Origin: Isoetes taiwanensis
Taxonomy: Eukaryota > Streptophyta > Lycopodiopsida > Isoetales > Isoetaceae
Assembly: GCA_021234155.1 (NCBI GenBank)
Contig: JAJEKV010000033.1
Coordinates: 13,399,614-13,463,613 of the forward strand
Reading direction: 5' to 3'
Length of the DNA: 64,000 nucleotides
Shown here in pieces: positions 11,536 to 24,780 of the stretch. The notes beneath the pieces are model-generated. The model searched no databases and was not told the origin of the DNA. It worked only from the letters and a program-made list of their open reading frames with translations. The position numbers and the translations under genes were made by a program. The first letter of the stretch is position 1; every line of letters starts with the position of its first letter.

Positions 11536-12440
11536 TTTTTTCATTGACAATAGATAGATGGATACTTTTACGTCATTACATAATAAGTCTTTGACAGTCA
11601 GGTGGTGTGAATCATTATTTGGTAATCAAGGTAAAAACAAGCTATCGAAATCCTATCCTAGTGCTCTCAGTGCATGCCCATAAAGAAATTGCCATTGAAC
11701 CTAACAAGGCAGTCAAACCTGGATTACAAAGAAAAGATCGAACTCATGTGGTTTGCAATTTTGCCATATATTTAATGTACATGTAGTAAGATGTGCAACA
11801 TGAATAACGAAAACATGAGCAAGGAGTTGAAAACATGTCTTTTATGCAGATTCTCCTAATCCTGTAGCCATTTTTCCAATTTGAATTGATGAACTACAAA
11901 AGATTGTAGATATAATAATGTCAATGCCCATATAATTATGATGTTCATATAACATAAATGAGTTTCTCACATCTTTGCATAAGAAACATTTTGAATAGTT
12001 GGCTTGGGCAAATCAGAGACTACCATATGAGTGCTCTTATATCCTCCTAGAGGGTCTTCATGGTTAAGAATAAATCTAATAACTAGCAATACAAAGTATC
12101 TTGAAGACCATCTGGAGGGTGTTACAGAGGATTTGCAATTTGCAGTTCATTTAAACATTTGACAACTTGTGTTAGATATGAACTCTGTGAATTATGTGTG
12201 TTTCAAATCGTCAAGCATATGGTAAAGAGATAAAAGAATGTAAACAACTACAACAATCCTCCCCATGCTCTATTACTGGAACAATGCAAAATATATACTA
12301 AGAAGCTCTTCAAGGTTTGGTATATCAATGGACATGATGTTCGATTTGGGAAGAGAACAAGAGAGCTCACCTCTAAACAATCGAGTCCTAAAGCCCCATG
12401 AACGTTTGCAACCGCCAATGCAGTTGGATTATCAAAGCCT
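11536..12440. other. AT-rich intergenic sequence
   Basis: No open frame longer than about 80 codons and no motif recognised. Nothing supportable as a gene. Confidence 0.4.
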
Positions 12441-15400
12441 TCCAAATTGCAGCAACTAGCTATAAGAGGCGCAATGAATCCCTTAAAGCCATATTGCATG
12501 CTAAAACCTTACTTATCACAATCCAAAAATACCATAACCTTACCAGACAACGTAGATGACAGCCACCCAGCCACCCTCCCATGCACGGCACGCTCCCAAA
12601 TCCACTCACGAAACCCGCCAAGCCGTCCCCTGCACATACAAAGTAACATCAACAGCAAACAAACTACTCAACATATACAAATAGTCCCCGTAAATTTAAG
12701 GCGTCACAAATTTAAGTAAATTTCAAGAAGTGCATAATTTTATGTACTTCAAGAACCATTGCACATACGAACCGTTAGGTTTTATGCCAAAATCTATATG
12801 ATCTCATCAAGTAGCTACAAAACTATGACCACGCATTGAAATTTGCTCCTTTACAATGATAGAAAGGCCATGTTTTTGCAAAGCAAGGTCTCCAAACAGA
12901 AGTGGAGTGTATATTCATCACTCATACACTTTCGGATCTTAATCCCATCTCACATCTTTGCCCAATTATAAATCCGCTAGTCAATTACTCCGTTGCTTTC
13001 ATCTTTGAACTTAAACTCAACCATGATGTCAACAATCGTGAAGACTGAAAGGTATTGTAAACCAAATTTGCATACCATCTGCACCTATACTCATTTCGCC
13101 TCAATCTTCTAAGCTCATGAACAAAGTATATCTAACTACGGATAGGAAGCCCGAGCCGTGAGGCTGGGGCATCGAGGGGCCACTTCCCTTCACAATGTTC
13201 GACCAAGATATGTCGAAGGAGAGTCTCTCAGACTATCAGCAGGCACCTCAAGAATGCAGTAGAGCCGACATCGCCTTCCTGCATTCTTTGTGCTGCAGCC
13301 TTTCTGCATTCTTCACTCGCGAGTCGAGAATCCCTCAACCAGACAACAATCGAAAATGTACACTCCCTATTCTCGGAACACAACCTTACTTATCACGATC
13401 CAAAAATACCATAACCTTACTAGACAACGAGATGATGGCGACCACCCGACCACTCTCCCATGCGACCGCGCTCCCAAATCCACTGACGAAACCCTCCAAG
13501 CCGTCCCCTGCACATACAAAGTAACATCAACAGCAAACAAACTACTCAACATATATAAATAGTCCCCGTAAATTTAAGGCGTCACAAATTTAAGTAAATT
13601 TCAAGGAATGCATAATTTTATGTACTTCAAGAACCATTGCACATACGAACCGTTAGGTTTTATGCCAAATCTATATGATCTCATCAAGTAGCTACAAAAC
13701 TATGACCAGGCATTGAAATTTGCTCCTTTACAATGATAGGAAGGCCATGTTTTTGCAAAGCAAGGTCTCCAAACAGAAGTGGAGTGTATATTCATCATTC
13801 ATACACTTTCGGATCTTAATCCCATCTCACATCTTTGCCCAATTATAAATCCGCTAGTCAATTACACGGCTTCTTAGTCCGTTGCTTTCATCTTTGAACT
13901 TAAACTCAACCATGATGTCAACAATCGTGAAGACTGAAAGGTATTGTAAGCCAAATTTGCATACCATCTGCACCTATACTCATTTCGCCTCAATCTTCTA
14001 AGCTCATGAACAAAGTATATCTAACTTACAGATAGGAAGCCCGACCTGGAGGCCCTGGGGCGGTTTAGGGCCACTTCCCTTCACAATGTTCGACCAAGAT
14101 ATGTCGAAGGAGAGTCTCTCAGACTATCAGCAGGCACCTCAAGAATGCAGTAGGGCCGACATCGCCTTCCTGCATTCTTTGTGCTACAGCCTTTCTGCAT
14201 TCTTCACTCGCGAGTCGAGAATCCCTCAACCAGCCAACAATCGAAAATGTACACTCCCTATTCTCGCCTTGCGAGTCGAGAAATTCTCGACTCGCAAGTC
14301 GAGAAGAAGGCCTGTACTTTCTTGATTGTTGGCAAGCTGAGGCATTCTTGACTCGCCCGTCGAGAAAGCCGGGCTGACTACCTGCAGGACTCTGGGTCGG
14401 GCTCGATACCTAAGTGCAAGGATTTGTAGCTTTCAAATGGACACATTACCCATCGTCGACACTGAAAAGTATCCTAAGCCAAATTTGCATACCATGTCCA
14501 CCTATGCTCGTTTCGCCTCAATCTTCTAACATCATCAGCAAAGTATATGTAACTTGAATCAATCTGTACTCTAGACCTTCGCATTACAACCTCACACTCC
14601 AGTCCTTTCAAACACGCATACACACACAAATATCCAACCTACTACCTGCTACCCAAATCCTAGAATGTTTAACACACCAGCAAACTCACCAGGACAACCT
14701 TCCTCATGACAATCCAAAAATACCATGACCTTACCAACCAATGTAAATAATGACCACCTTCCATCAGAGACGCCACGCTTCCAGTACCATTCACGAAACC
14801 TTATTCTCGAATCCGTACCCTACACATAAAAGCGACACCAACATCAAACAAACTGCTCAACATATAAATAATCCCCTTAAATTTAAGCCCTCACAATTTT
14901 ATAACTAAGTTTCAAACTTTCACTACTTCCAAATATACAAAAATATTAAACAGGAGAACTTGAAGATCATTACTCCTTTGTAATCTGCATAAACTCTCAT
15001 ATAATCCTTCGAATCTGGTAACTAGATCAATTCTATAATTAAGTTTCAAACTTTCACTACTTCCAAATATACGAGAATATTAAACAGCACAACTTGACAA
15101 TCATATGAAAGAAATCCGTAACCAATATGGGAAGTTTCACGATTACCATCAAACTCCTTAAGGAAGTACTTACAAACACAACAGATTCACTTCTGCACAA
15201 TTCCCTCTTTTTTTCCCCTTCCTTATGAAAATGTGATACAACAGCACCAACATATTTTTTTGGCATCATAGTATATGCCACCCATATATCCAACACATCT
15301 GCCTACACTAATTCTTCCCAGGAAACACTATGCATTTAGCAGTAGCATGGCATAGAAATATAGACTAGTAGGGTCATCTACCCCACTAGTCTATATTTCT

Positions 15401-18400
15401 ATGCCATGCTACTGCTAAATTCATCCTGAACTCCAACAAACTTCAATTCAAGTCACAAACCTTCAGTCGCCAAAATGCGAACACCTTCAATCACCACAAC
15501 CGAGTTATCACAAAAGACCCCACTAGTCTATATTTCTATGACATGCTACTGCTAAATTCATCCTGAACTCCAAGTCACAAACCTTCAATCGCCAAAATGC
15601 GAACACCTTCAATCACCACAACAGAGTTATCGCAAAAGAGCCCAACAAAACCCTGGAACACTAAAACACACACCCATTTAAGAAGCCACAGCCTTGCTTA
15701 CCTCATTCCCCTTCCACCCACGTGCACAGCCACATTTAAGGTTTTCTGCTCCGACCACCATAGCTAAAACCTGGAGATCACAATCTAGGAACACAGAGTG
15801 CTCAGAATACTGAGGAGGAACAATGCACAGCAAATACCACGAAACTTTCACTCCTCGTTCCTTGTCCCCTAACCTCGAACTTCATCTTCAACGATCGAGG
15901 TGAAAAGCAGGAACAATGCACAGCATGTACTACGAAACCTTCACTCCTCGTTCCTTGTCCCCTAACCTCGAATTTCATCTTCAACGATCGAGATGAGAAG
16001 CCCCAAATTGACATCCAATCTCAACGGCCAATATCAAAACCCCTCTTTGGGTCCCCTGCTCAAACACCCCATACATCCCCTGCTCAGAACCAACCGCCAA
16101 GATTTGCTTCAATATTTTCATCCAACGGTTCGCAACTATGGCCTATGCCCCCATACACCTGCAACACATGATGCATACATAAATCCCCCATGACCTGTCA
16201 TCATCTGGACCATTGGCTCTTAACCAGACTTCAAGAACCATTGCACATACGAACCTTACGTTTTATGCCAAAATCTATATGATCTCATCAAGTAGCTACA
16301 AACTTTACAATGATAGAAAGGCCATGTTTTTGCAAAGCAAGGTCTCCAAACAGAAGTGGAGTGTATATTCATCACTCATACACTTTCGGATCTTAATCCC
16401 ATCTCACATCTTTGCCCAACTATAAATCCGCTAGTCAATTACACGGCTTCTTAGTCCGTTGCTTTCATCTTTGAACTTAAACTCAACCATGATGTCAACA
16501 ATCATGAAGACTGAAAGGTATTGTAAACCAAATTTGCATACCATCTGCACCTATACTCATTTCGCCTCAATCTTCTAAGCTCATGAACAAAGTATATCTA
16601 ACTTACAGATAGGAAGCCCGACCCAGAGGCCTGCAGACAGTCAGGGCCACTTCCCTTCACAATGTTCGACCAAGATATGTCGAAGGAGAGTCTCTCAGAC
16701 TATCAGCAGGCACCTCAAGAATGCAGTAGAGCCGACATCGCCTTCCTGCATTCTTTGTGCTGCAGCCTTTCTGCATTCTTCACTCGCGAGTCGAGAATCC
16801 CTCAACCAGCCAACAATCGAAAATGTACACTCCCTATTCTCGGAACACAACCTTACTTATCACAATCCAAAAATACCATAACCTTACCAGACAACGTAGA
16901 TGACAGCCACCCAGCCACCCTCCCATGCACGGCACGCTCCCAAATCCACTCACGAAACCCTCCAAGCCGTCCCCTGCACATACAAAGTAACATCAACAGC
17001 AAACAAACTACTCAACATATATAAATAGTCCCCGTAAATTTAAGGCGTCACAAATTTAAGTAAATTTCAAGAAATGCATAATTTTATGTACTTCAAGAAC
17101 CATTGCACATACGAACCGTTAGGTTTTATGCCAAAATCTATATGATCTCATCAAGTAGCTACAAAACTATGACCAGGCATTGAAATTTGCTCCTTTACAA
17201 TGATAGGAAGGCCATGTTTTTGCAAAGCAAGGTCTCCAAACAGAAGTGGAATGTATATTCATCACTCATACACTTTCGGATCTTAATCCCATCTCACATC
17301 TTTGCCCAATTATAAATCTGCTAGTCAATTACACGACTTCTTAGTCCGTTGCTTTCATCTTTGAACTTAAACTCAACCATGATATCAACAATCGTGAAGA
17401 CTGAAAGGTATTGTAAGCCAAATTTGCATACCATCTGCACCTATACTCATTTCGCCTCAATCTTCTAAGCTCATGAACAAAGTATATCTAACTTACAGAT
17501 AGGAAGCCCGACCCGAGGGAGCTCGGGGCGGTCGGGGCCACTTCCCTTCACAATGTTCGACCAAGATATGTCGAAGGAGAGTCTCTCAGACTATCAGCAG
17601 GCACCTCAAGAATGCAGTAGGGCCGACATCGCCTTCCTGCATTCTTTGTGCTGCAGCCTTTCTGCATTCTTCACTCGCGAGTCGAGAATCCCTCAACCAG
17701 CCAACAATCGAAAATGTACACTCCCTATTCTCGCCTTGCGAGTCGAGAAATTCTCGACTCGCAAGTCGAGAAGAAGGCCTGTACTTTCTTGATTGTTGGC
17801 AAGCCGAGGCATTCTTGACTTCGCCTGGCCGTCAGAAAGCCGGGCTGACTACTGCGGGCAGGACTCGGGTCGGGCTCGATACCTAAGTGCAAGGATTTGT
17901 AGCTTTCAAATGGACACATTACCCATCATTCATTAATCGAAAAGTATCCTAAGCCAAATTTGCATACCATCTCCACCTATACTCGTTTCGCCTCAATCTT
18001 CTAACATCATCAGCAAAGTATATGTAACTTGAATCAATCTGTACTCTAGACCTTCGCATTACAACCTCACACTCCAGTCCTTTCAAACACGCATACACAC
18101 ACAAATATCCAACCTACTACCTGCTACCCAAATCCTAGAATGTTTAACACACCAGCAAACTCACCAGGACAACCTTCCTTATGACAATCCAAAAATACCA
18201 TGACCTTACCAACCAATGTAAATAACAGCCACCTTCCACTGCACGTCACGCTTCCAGTACCACTCACGAAACCTTATTCTCGAATCCGTACCCTACACAT
18301 ACAAAGTGACACCACATCAAACAAACTGCTCAACATATAAATAATCCCCTTAAATTTAAGCCCTCACAATTTTATAACTAAGTTTCAAACTTTCACTACT

Positions 18401-19250
18401 TCCAAATATACAAAAATATTAAACAGGAGAACTTGAAGATCATTACTCCTTTGTAATCTTCATAGACTCTCATATAATCCTTCGAATTTGGTAACTAGAT
18501 CAATTCTATAATTAAGTTTCAAACTTTCACTACTTCCAAATATACGAGAATATTAAACAGCACAACTTGACAACCATATGAAAGAAATCCGTAACCAATA
18601 TGGGAAGTTTCACGATTACTCAATCAAACTCCGTAACAAAGTACTTACAAACACAACAGATTCACTTCTGCACAATTCCCTCTTTTTTTTCCCCTTATGA
18701 AAATGTGATACAACAGCACCAACATATTTTTTTGGCATCATAGTATATGCCACCCATATATCCAACACATCTGCCTACACTAATTCTTCCCAGGAAACAC
18801 TATGCATTTAGCAGTAGCATGGCATAGAAATATAGACTAGTGGTGCTTTCACTCCTCGTTCCTTGTCCCCTAACCTCGAACTTCATCTTCAACGATCGAG
18901 GTGAAAAGCAGGAACAATGCACAGCAAGTACCACGAAACTTTCACTCCTCATTCCTTGTCCCCTAACCTCGAACTTTCATCTTCAACGATCGAGATGAGA
19001 AGCCCCAAATTGACATCCAATCTCAACGGCCAATATCAAAACCCCTCTTTGGGTCCCCTGCTCAAACACCCCATATATCCCCTGCTCAGAACCAACCGCC
19101 AAGATTTGCTTCAATATTTTCATCCAACGGTTCGCAACTATGGCCTATGCCCCCATACACCTGCAACACATGATGCATACATAAATCCCCCATGACCTGT
19201 CATCATCTGGACCATTGGCTCTTAACCAGACGGCGGGGATTCAAGGGGGT
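12441..19250. repeat. Two-level tandem repeat block
   Basis: The same sequence recurs at two scales. A unit marked by CACAATGTTCGACCAAG starts at 13191, 14082, 16658 and 17549, so neighbours are 891 bp apart and the pairs 3467 bp apart. A second marker, CTTCAAGAACCATTGCACAT, occurs at 12747, 13625, 16229 and 17091. Flanking single-copy parts of the 3.47 kb block are also doubled (14570-15330 matches 18047-18800; 15840-16230 matches 18845-19230). Open frames of 79-120 codons starting MFDQDMSKES occur once per unit, but they simply follow the DNA identity and end at different points. No transposon protein or terminal repeat is seen, so this reads as local segmental duplication of non-coding DNA. 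Confidence 0.9.
15334..15420. repeat. Perfect 36-bp inverted repeat (hairpin)
   Basis: 15334-15369 (ATTTAGCAGTAGCATGGCAT...ACTAGT) is the exact reverse complement of 15385-15420, with a 15-bp spacer. A third, direct partial copy lies at about 15521-15555. In the second 3.47 kb block only the left arm remains (about 18806-18841), joined directly to sequence that matches 15838 onward. Confidence 0.9.
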
Positions 19251-19436
19251 CCATGGGGTATGCAAGCACATTGGGTTGTGCATGAGGGGGCTGGGGCATA
19301 ACAAACCCGCCTCATGCGGTATAACTATATTAATATTAGGATAAGAGAAATATGGTAGGGGTATATAAAATATGAGGTATATTTTCTTAGGAAATTTCCG
19401 TATAAGGGATAATTTCTCTTAACCCTATGCACGCAC

Positions 19437-20163
19437 ATGCCATATGGACGTTACATTAGGTGCACCCCCCGGGGTTTAAACTTAAGGGCAAGACATCAAA
19501 GGAACGAACACTTGAAAAATAACTGTCCTAAGGATAAGCAAAATAGATATTTCAATTGTGAAGGTTTTGGTCATGTTGCAGCAGACTGCCCAAGTCCAAA
19601 AGGAGCAGACGGAGGAAGAGGAAAAATTATAAGCAATATGCTCAAAGGTAGGAATGAGAAAGTTTCAAGTGTGATAAGAAAACACTGTGTTAGGAAAGAA
19701 GAAAAGCACAACAAGAAAGGTAAAGTGACAAGAAAAATGTTTCGTACTTAAGAGAACAATAATGATGAAGAAGATACGGATGCAGAGGTAAGAACATATG
19801 CTGCATCCTCTATTTCATGAAAAGAGTACTAACAAAACCAATAGCATGTTTGTGATAGATAGTGGAGCTGAGAGATCAGTAGTTAGAGCTACTAATACTC
19901 TCAAAGAAAGAAGAAAGAGAAGCTCAACCTTTGTGCAGATGGGAGATGGAGAGCTATAGGAGGTTGAGGAGTCTGGAGTGTTGCAACTCTATGGTCTAGA
20001 AGGGAAATTAGTTAATTTAAAGGATGTTCTTTGTGTTCCAAACATTGTAAGAAACTTGATCTCAGTGAGCCAATTAGTAGACATGGGATTCAGACTTGTT
20101 TTTTACAAGAACTACTGTAAAGTGCTTCAAAGTAGTCCTCTAATAGCTATGTTTGTCTTGTAG
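19437..20163 (+). pseudogene. Ty1/copia gag-protease fragment
   Basis: A nucleocapsid knuckle reads YFNCEGFGHVAADC, in which the usual first cysteine is phenylalanine. About 280 bp later comes the protease motif FVIDSGAERS (Asp codon 19858-19860), and then LKDVLCVPNIVRNLISVSQL (about 20018-20080), the block that typically precedes the GAG-pre-integrase domain in Ty1/copia polyproteins. Stop codons at about 19750 and 19957 interrupt the frame. No integrase or RT follows, and no LTRs are recognisable nearby, so this is a truncated relic. Confidence 0.8.
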
Positions 20164-20637
20164 CTCAATGCTGGTTTGTCCTTAGCTCGCCAAAAAACCA
20201 AAAGTTCACTTAGGGCAATGGGAATGGTATGTGCCCGATAGATTGTAGTTCTGATGACATGGCAAACCCAGTTTTCGTATAAAGGGGACGCGCCGTTAAC
20301 CCAGTCTGCCATCGCCAATGCACAGGGAATAGAAATTGCAAAAAATAACACCCCATTCCCATTACCTCCCGCCTTTGCTATGTCGCTTTGCCATTTCAGC
20401 AATCTGAAGGCACATAAAGGTAGAGCATTCCCATTGCAAGCCCTAATCCCTCCAACTAGAAAACAAAAATAAAGCCAGAAGACAAAATTTATGGTTAGTA
20501 GCTCTAACTAAAAGACAAACAGATTTTGCTATGAGACAAACCCGATTCTAAATTAGGGAATTCAGAATTTCTCTAACACTTCCGAGTTTTTTGATATAGC
20601 CTTTGCCACAGAAGATAAAATTGGGTTGGAGGAGAAA

Positions 20638-20790
<153 letters not shown>

Positions 20791-20878
20791 GCTTGCCGAG
20801 GAGGCAAAAGTAAATATTTCAATTCAGTAATGGGAATGCCCTTAAGGGAAGCTTCCACTTTGAAGAAAGAAGGAGGTA

Positions 20879-20904
20879 GGGGGTGGGGGTGGGAGTGTTG
20901 GGGG
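20879..20904 (+). other. G-rich tract with quadruplex potential
   Basis: Four G-runs, GGGGG-T-GGGGG-T-GGG, then AGTGTT and GGGGG, fit the G3+N1-7 pattern for an intramolecular quadruplex. It lies 90 bp after the TG microsatellite. A role is unknown. Confidence 0.6.
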
Positions 20905-23100
20905 TATTGAATGGAACAAACCCCTGTCCTTAAAAGTAAAAAAACACTAAATGCTCAAAAAAGAAAAAAGAAATAAAAAAAAAAAGAAAGAAAGTTCTAG
21001 CCAAATACGTGTTCCACCTTAAGAAATTTGCGCTCTGATCTAATTGTTTCTCAGACTATAGCAAATAGTTTTATTTAGCTGCTTTATGTGTGCCGGAACA
21101 ACATAGATTTTTTGAAAAATATCTTGAGCTTGTGTCTTTCCAACATTACAAAAGCCTCAATGCATCAATAATCAACGACCACAAATTTAAGGCTTCAAAC
21201 ATAGATTCACTGCTACAGATGTAATCTAGGTAGAAACCCAGAGCATATAGGCGATTCGCCACTGTCTGCCAGTCAATTCTGGCCAGAGAAGCTAAAGCCA
21301 CAATAATTAGAGCAACATGCTTTCCAAGCTTCGACAGGCTACCCTGCAATCACTCAGATGCTGATTTGCAGCAGATCGATCCACAACAGTATCTTCAATC
21401 GATAGACCACAACCGACCAGAGCCGTTCACGGCATACAGACCCGCTTCTGGCACTTTCACCTGTGATGTTTCCTCGACCCCCTTTTTTAACTTTCCTTTT
21501 TTATTTCCACTTCTAATAATCCTTATAGCAAATTGGTGAGAATTTATATCCTTGCGCAATGTCCATTGGCTAACCGTGTCTTGCCATATACCAATTACCA
21601 TGCATTATTATTTATTATTTATTTTCTTTCTTTTGTGACATGATATTATATTACATTTTTGTGAAGGACAACACAGATTTTTGTGTTTGTTAATCGGATC
21701 AACATGTAACCAGGAATTTTATGACCCGGTTAACATTCTCGGATGTTCCAGGATGAAATGACAATGCAACCATCATATTGTCCCCATCAAACTGTCGAAT
21801 GAAGTGGGCGAAAAAACTTGGTTCAATCTTGATCGTAGCTTAGGTTACTGCCCAGCTGGGTCACCGAGGAGTACGCCTTGGTGAGCCCCTGAACTATTGG
21901 AGGTAGTATCATAGGATCCTCTATGGGCCTTATCAAGCTTGGAAGGGGGACAGGTGGAAATGAATCGTAGCCTTATTGCATATAACTTGCCAACCATTCT
22001 GTAAGCACTCCTGTCTAGGAAAGGCCTCTTAGTATCCAAACTCCTTATCTAGCTAGTATCTAACTTATAAGGTAGGGCATACATTGGCATGCTCTGAAGG
22101 TTCTTTCATATACTCATTTTCTAACTTATATGGATATTGTAGGGATTGGGCACACATCCTTTTCATCCTTGTGGTTCATGCCACGTGTATGAGCTCGGAT
22201 GTGTTCCAATAATCTAGGATGCATTGGCATGAAATTAAGTGAATGACAACACACTAAGAAATATATGCCTCTTGCCGATTGTAAGTACCAAGAAGTAATT
22301 TTCTTTTTTTTCTTTTTGTATAGTTTTCTATAGGACAATTGATTGAGGCAATCTAAACATATATAAGTCAGTCTTTAATTTTTCATTTTTGTTTTTGTCA
22401 CATCTAATTTTTCCGCGCCGTCATCTAAAGTCGTGGAAAATTCACAAGTTTTCGGTACATTCATCTTGGTTGTGACGTGTTTCGCATTGAGCTGGGGCCT
22501 CTAGCTTGGGACAACTGCAGCCAGCCATTCTGCCTCTGCTACGGCATAGCAGTCACCGCCATTTTGTATTGAAGAATATCTGTTATGCTGGATTGTGGAG
22601 GAGCTCCTGAACCATCTACTCCGTTCAAAACTGGTGAGTCTGGCTCCTTCTGTGTAGAAGGGAGCGCAAAGCAGGAGGAAGTGCTGCTAAGCTAGCGGCA
22701 GAAGGGAGTGTCAGCTATGAAGCCAAATTCAGGTTCAGGTTAGTCTGAGCAAAAAATCGGCCTTCTACATCGCAGTTTAGGTTGAGGTTCGGGTTAGTCG
22801 GAGCCAAAATCGGCCTTCTATTTCTTTCAAAAGTCCCAAACTATGTGCTATGTTTAGGTTTTTCACCTTTGCTGAAAGTAGTATCGAATACGAATGGGTT
22901 AGATTACATTGAATTGTCTGAGTAAAAGGAAAAATGCAGAGCTGAAACAAGTACTTGCATCAGACATCAAAATATCTCTCCAGAAGCTTTTCCCAAGCTT
23001 TCAAAAATCTGAGCATCAGTTCTGGATCTTGTGGCTCCCATCTATGAGTTCATTTTGAAGACAATCATTATTATTTTATTCCTGAAGAGTCAAGTGCATA
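20905..23100. other. Intergenic sequence
   Basis: AT-rich. It holds an A/AAAG-rich stretch at about 20935-20995 and a T-rich stretch at about 22300-22400. Short open frames on both strands show no recognisable motif. Nothing gene-like is supported. Confidence 0.4.
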
Positions 23101-23109
23101 TGTAGACCT

Positions 23110-24780
23110 TGCTTAATCTATGAGCGGTGTGACAGGGCTTCATGGCATGGGAATTGGTAGTCGTTGTGCATGGTTAGATGTTCTGAGTAAAAAGCTTTGG
23201 GAGCAAATTATAATGCTATGCCATTGCACCGATGAGGATAAGATAAGAAGATTGGAGGTAAGATGTAAAGAATTGGAGGCTAGAGTTGCTGCTTACTGAG
23301 AAGGGAGAGCGCAAGATGCAGGTATTGTTTTTGTTGTTTTCATGGATGTATTTACAGCAAACAGAGCCTTGCAAGGTGCAAAAGTACAATCTAGATGTCA
23401 AAGGAACAGGGCTTTCAATGGTTGAAAATTGAAATGCAGCTCGCTATGGGTTGCTGGCAAGTTGAAAGGGCACCAGCTGCTCAAGATATTTATTGGCATC
23501 ACTTAGGTAGGAGCACCTTGGAAATGCGGCTTAGAACGGTAGTGATAAATGTGTTGCTTCTGCTTATATTGACAGTTTCTAGCTCTCCTCTAGCAGCCAT
23601 AACTGCAGTGCATAATGCAAGTCGCGATATCAATGAGTCGTGGATCACATCCAGCTTTGGCTAGCATGGGTACGGGCCTCTAATTGGGTTTCAACTTTCA
23701 TGTTTCAATTTCTACCCAATGTCCAAATATTTTTTAGCATGTATGTGACTATCCCAGCAGCACTCGTCTATCTATCAAGATTTGGTCACACATAACTGTA
23801 TCTGGTGAACAACAAGCAGTTCTTGTAAAAACTGTTTGCTTTTTTCTGGCGAACCTTATAATACTCAAGGTATTGATAGAAACCACATTTGGAAGCAGCA
23901 CTCTTGCACTTTGAAAGCTGCTATATAGAAAGCATGCACTGTAAAAGTATAAAGCATCTTATGAACATAGCTCTTGCTTTTCTAATTACAAGTTCGCTGC
24001 TAGGCATTTCATTTGATCTCCTTGCACCAATTCTTTGGACCAAGCGCAAATTTTGGCTGTTCAAGTCAAGTAATTTGACTGGCTTTCTAGGTCAAGATTC
24101 TCTCGTTGCTGCAACACAAGATGCAAGATTACATGATGTGTTGTTACTTGGTTATGGTTCTAGCGAGGAAGACATTTTGCCATCGCACATAGGCAGCGCA
24201 AATGGCATTGATCTTCAAGGTCAGGATCTTTCAATTTATCCTCTTGCCAAAGGCCTAGAATAGGGAGTGCAACCTTTTGATTTTGCTCAATATTATGCAT
24301 TCAATTTGACAATATTTGCTTTAACCATTGTGTATTGTATATTTGTGCCCATTGTAAGTCCTTTTGGAGCGTTATATTTTGGCTACAGATATGCTATAGA
24401 CAAATATAATTTTTTGTTTGTATATAAAATTAGAGGATTACCTTCAGCTAACGATGGAAATCTAATGACAACAGTTCTGTGGCTGATGAGGGTTTGTATA
24501 TGTCTTTACCTCATGGCAATGCTGCTTTTCTTCTATGCGAGGGGTGACAGTACACAGCTACATTTTGTGCGAGGGGTTTTGAATCTTGTGGCTCCCATCT
24601 ATTTATAGCAGCCGCTCCAACAAATGGAAAACTACCTCCATGATCAATTGCATATATGGGTCCGATTATGAGAAAATAGTTTCATTGTGCAGCAGTCCTT
24701 TCCATTACATTGCTCCTTCTATATCGCTTGAAGTATCCTCCACAAGAACGTTCCTGGTGCAAGCATTTTTGAAGATGACT
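23110..24780 (+). pseudogene. CSC1/OSCA-like calcium-permeable channel, pseudogene
   Basis: Members of this family (DUF221/RSN1_7TM; At3g54510-like in plants) are multi-pass osmosensitive cation channels. Recognisable blocks in order: EGRAQDAGIVFVVFMDVFTA at about 23300-23360, WQVERAPAAQDIYWHHLG (23455-23510), TVVINVLLLLILTVSSSPLA (23535-23600), FQFLPNVQIFFSMYVTIPAA (about 23705-23765), ALAFLITSSLLGISFDLLAP (23965-24025) and [20 protein letters not shown] (24276-24335). The frame is broken several times between 23280 and 23890, and by an in-frame TAG at 24261-24263, after which the same frame carries straight on. The N-terminal third is not visible and no intron borders are needed to join the blocks. 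I infer a non-functional, possibly intronless, copy. Confidence 0.8.

Noticed and set aside
13195-17792. Four related open frames starting MFDQDMSKES
   Set aside because: They lie in near-identical tandem repeats and end at different stops; identity of DNA, not selection, explains them.
12441-19250. Possible CRISPR-like array of repeats
   Set aside because: Units are about 890 bp with no short-repeat/spacer pattern; the DNA is eukaryotic.
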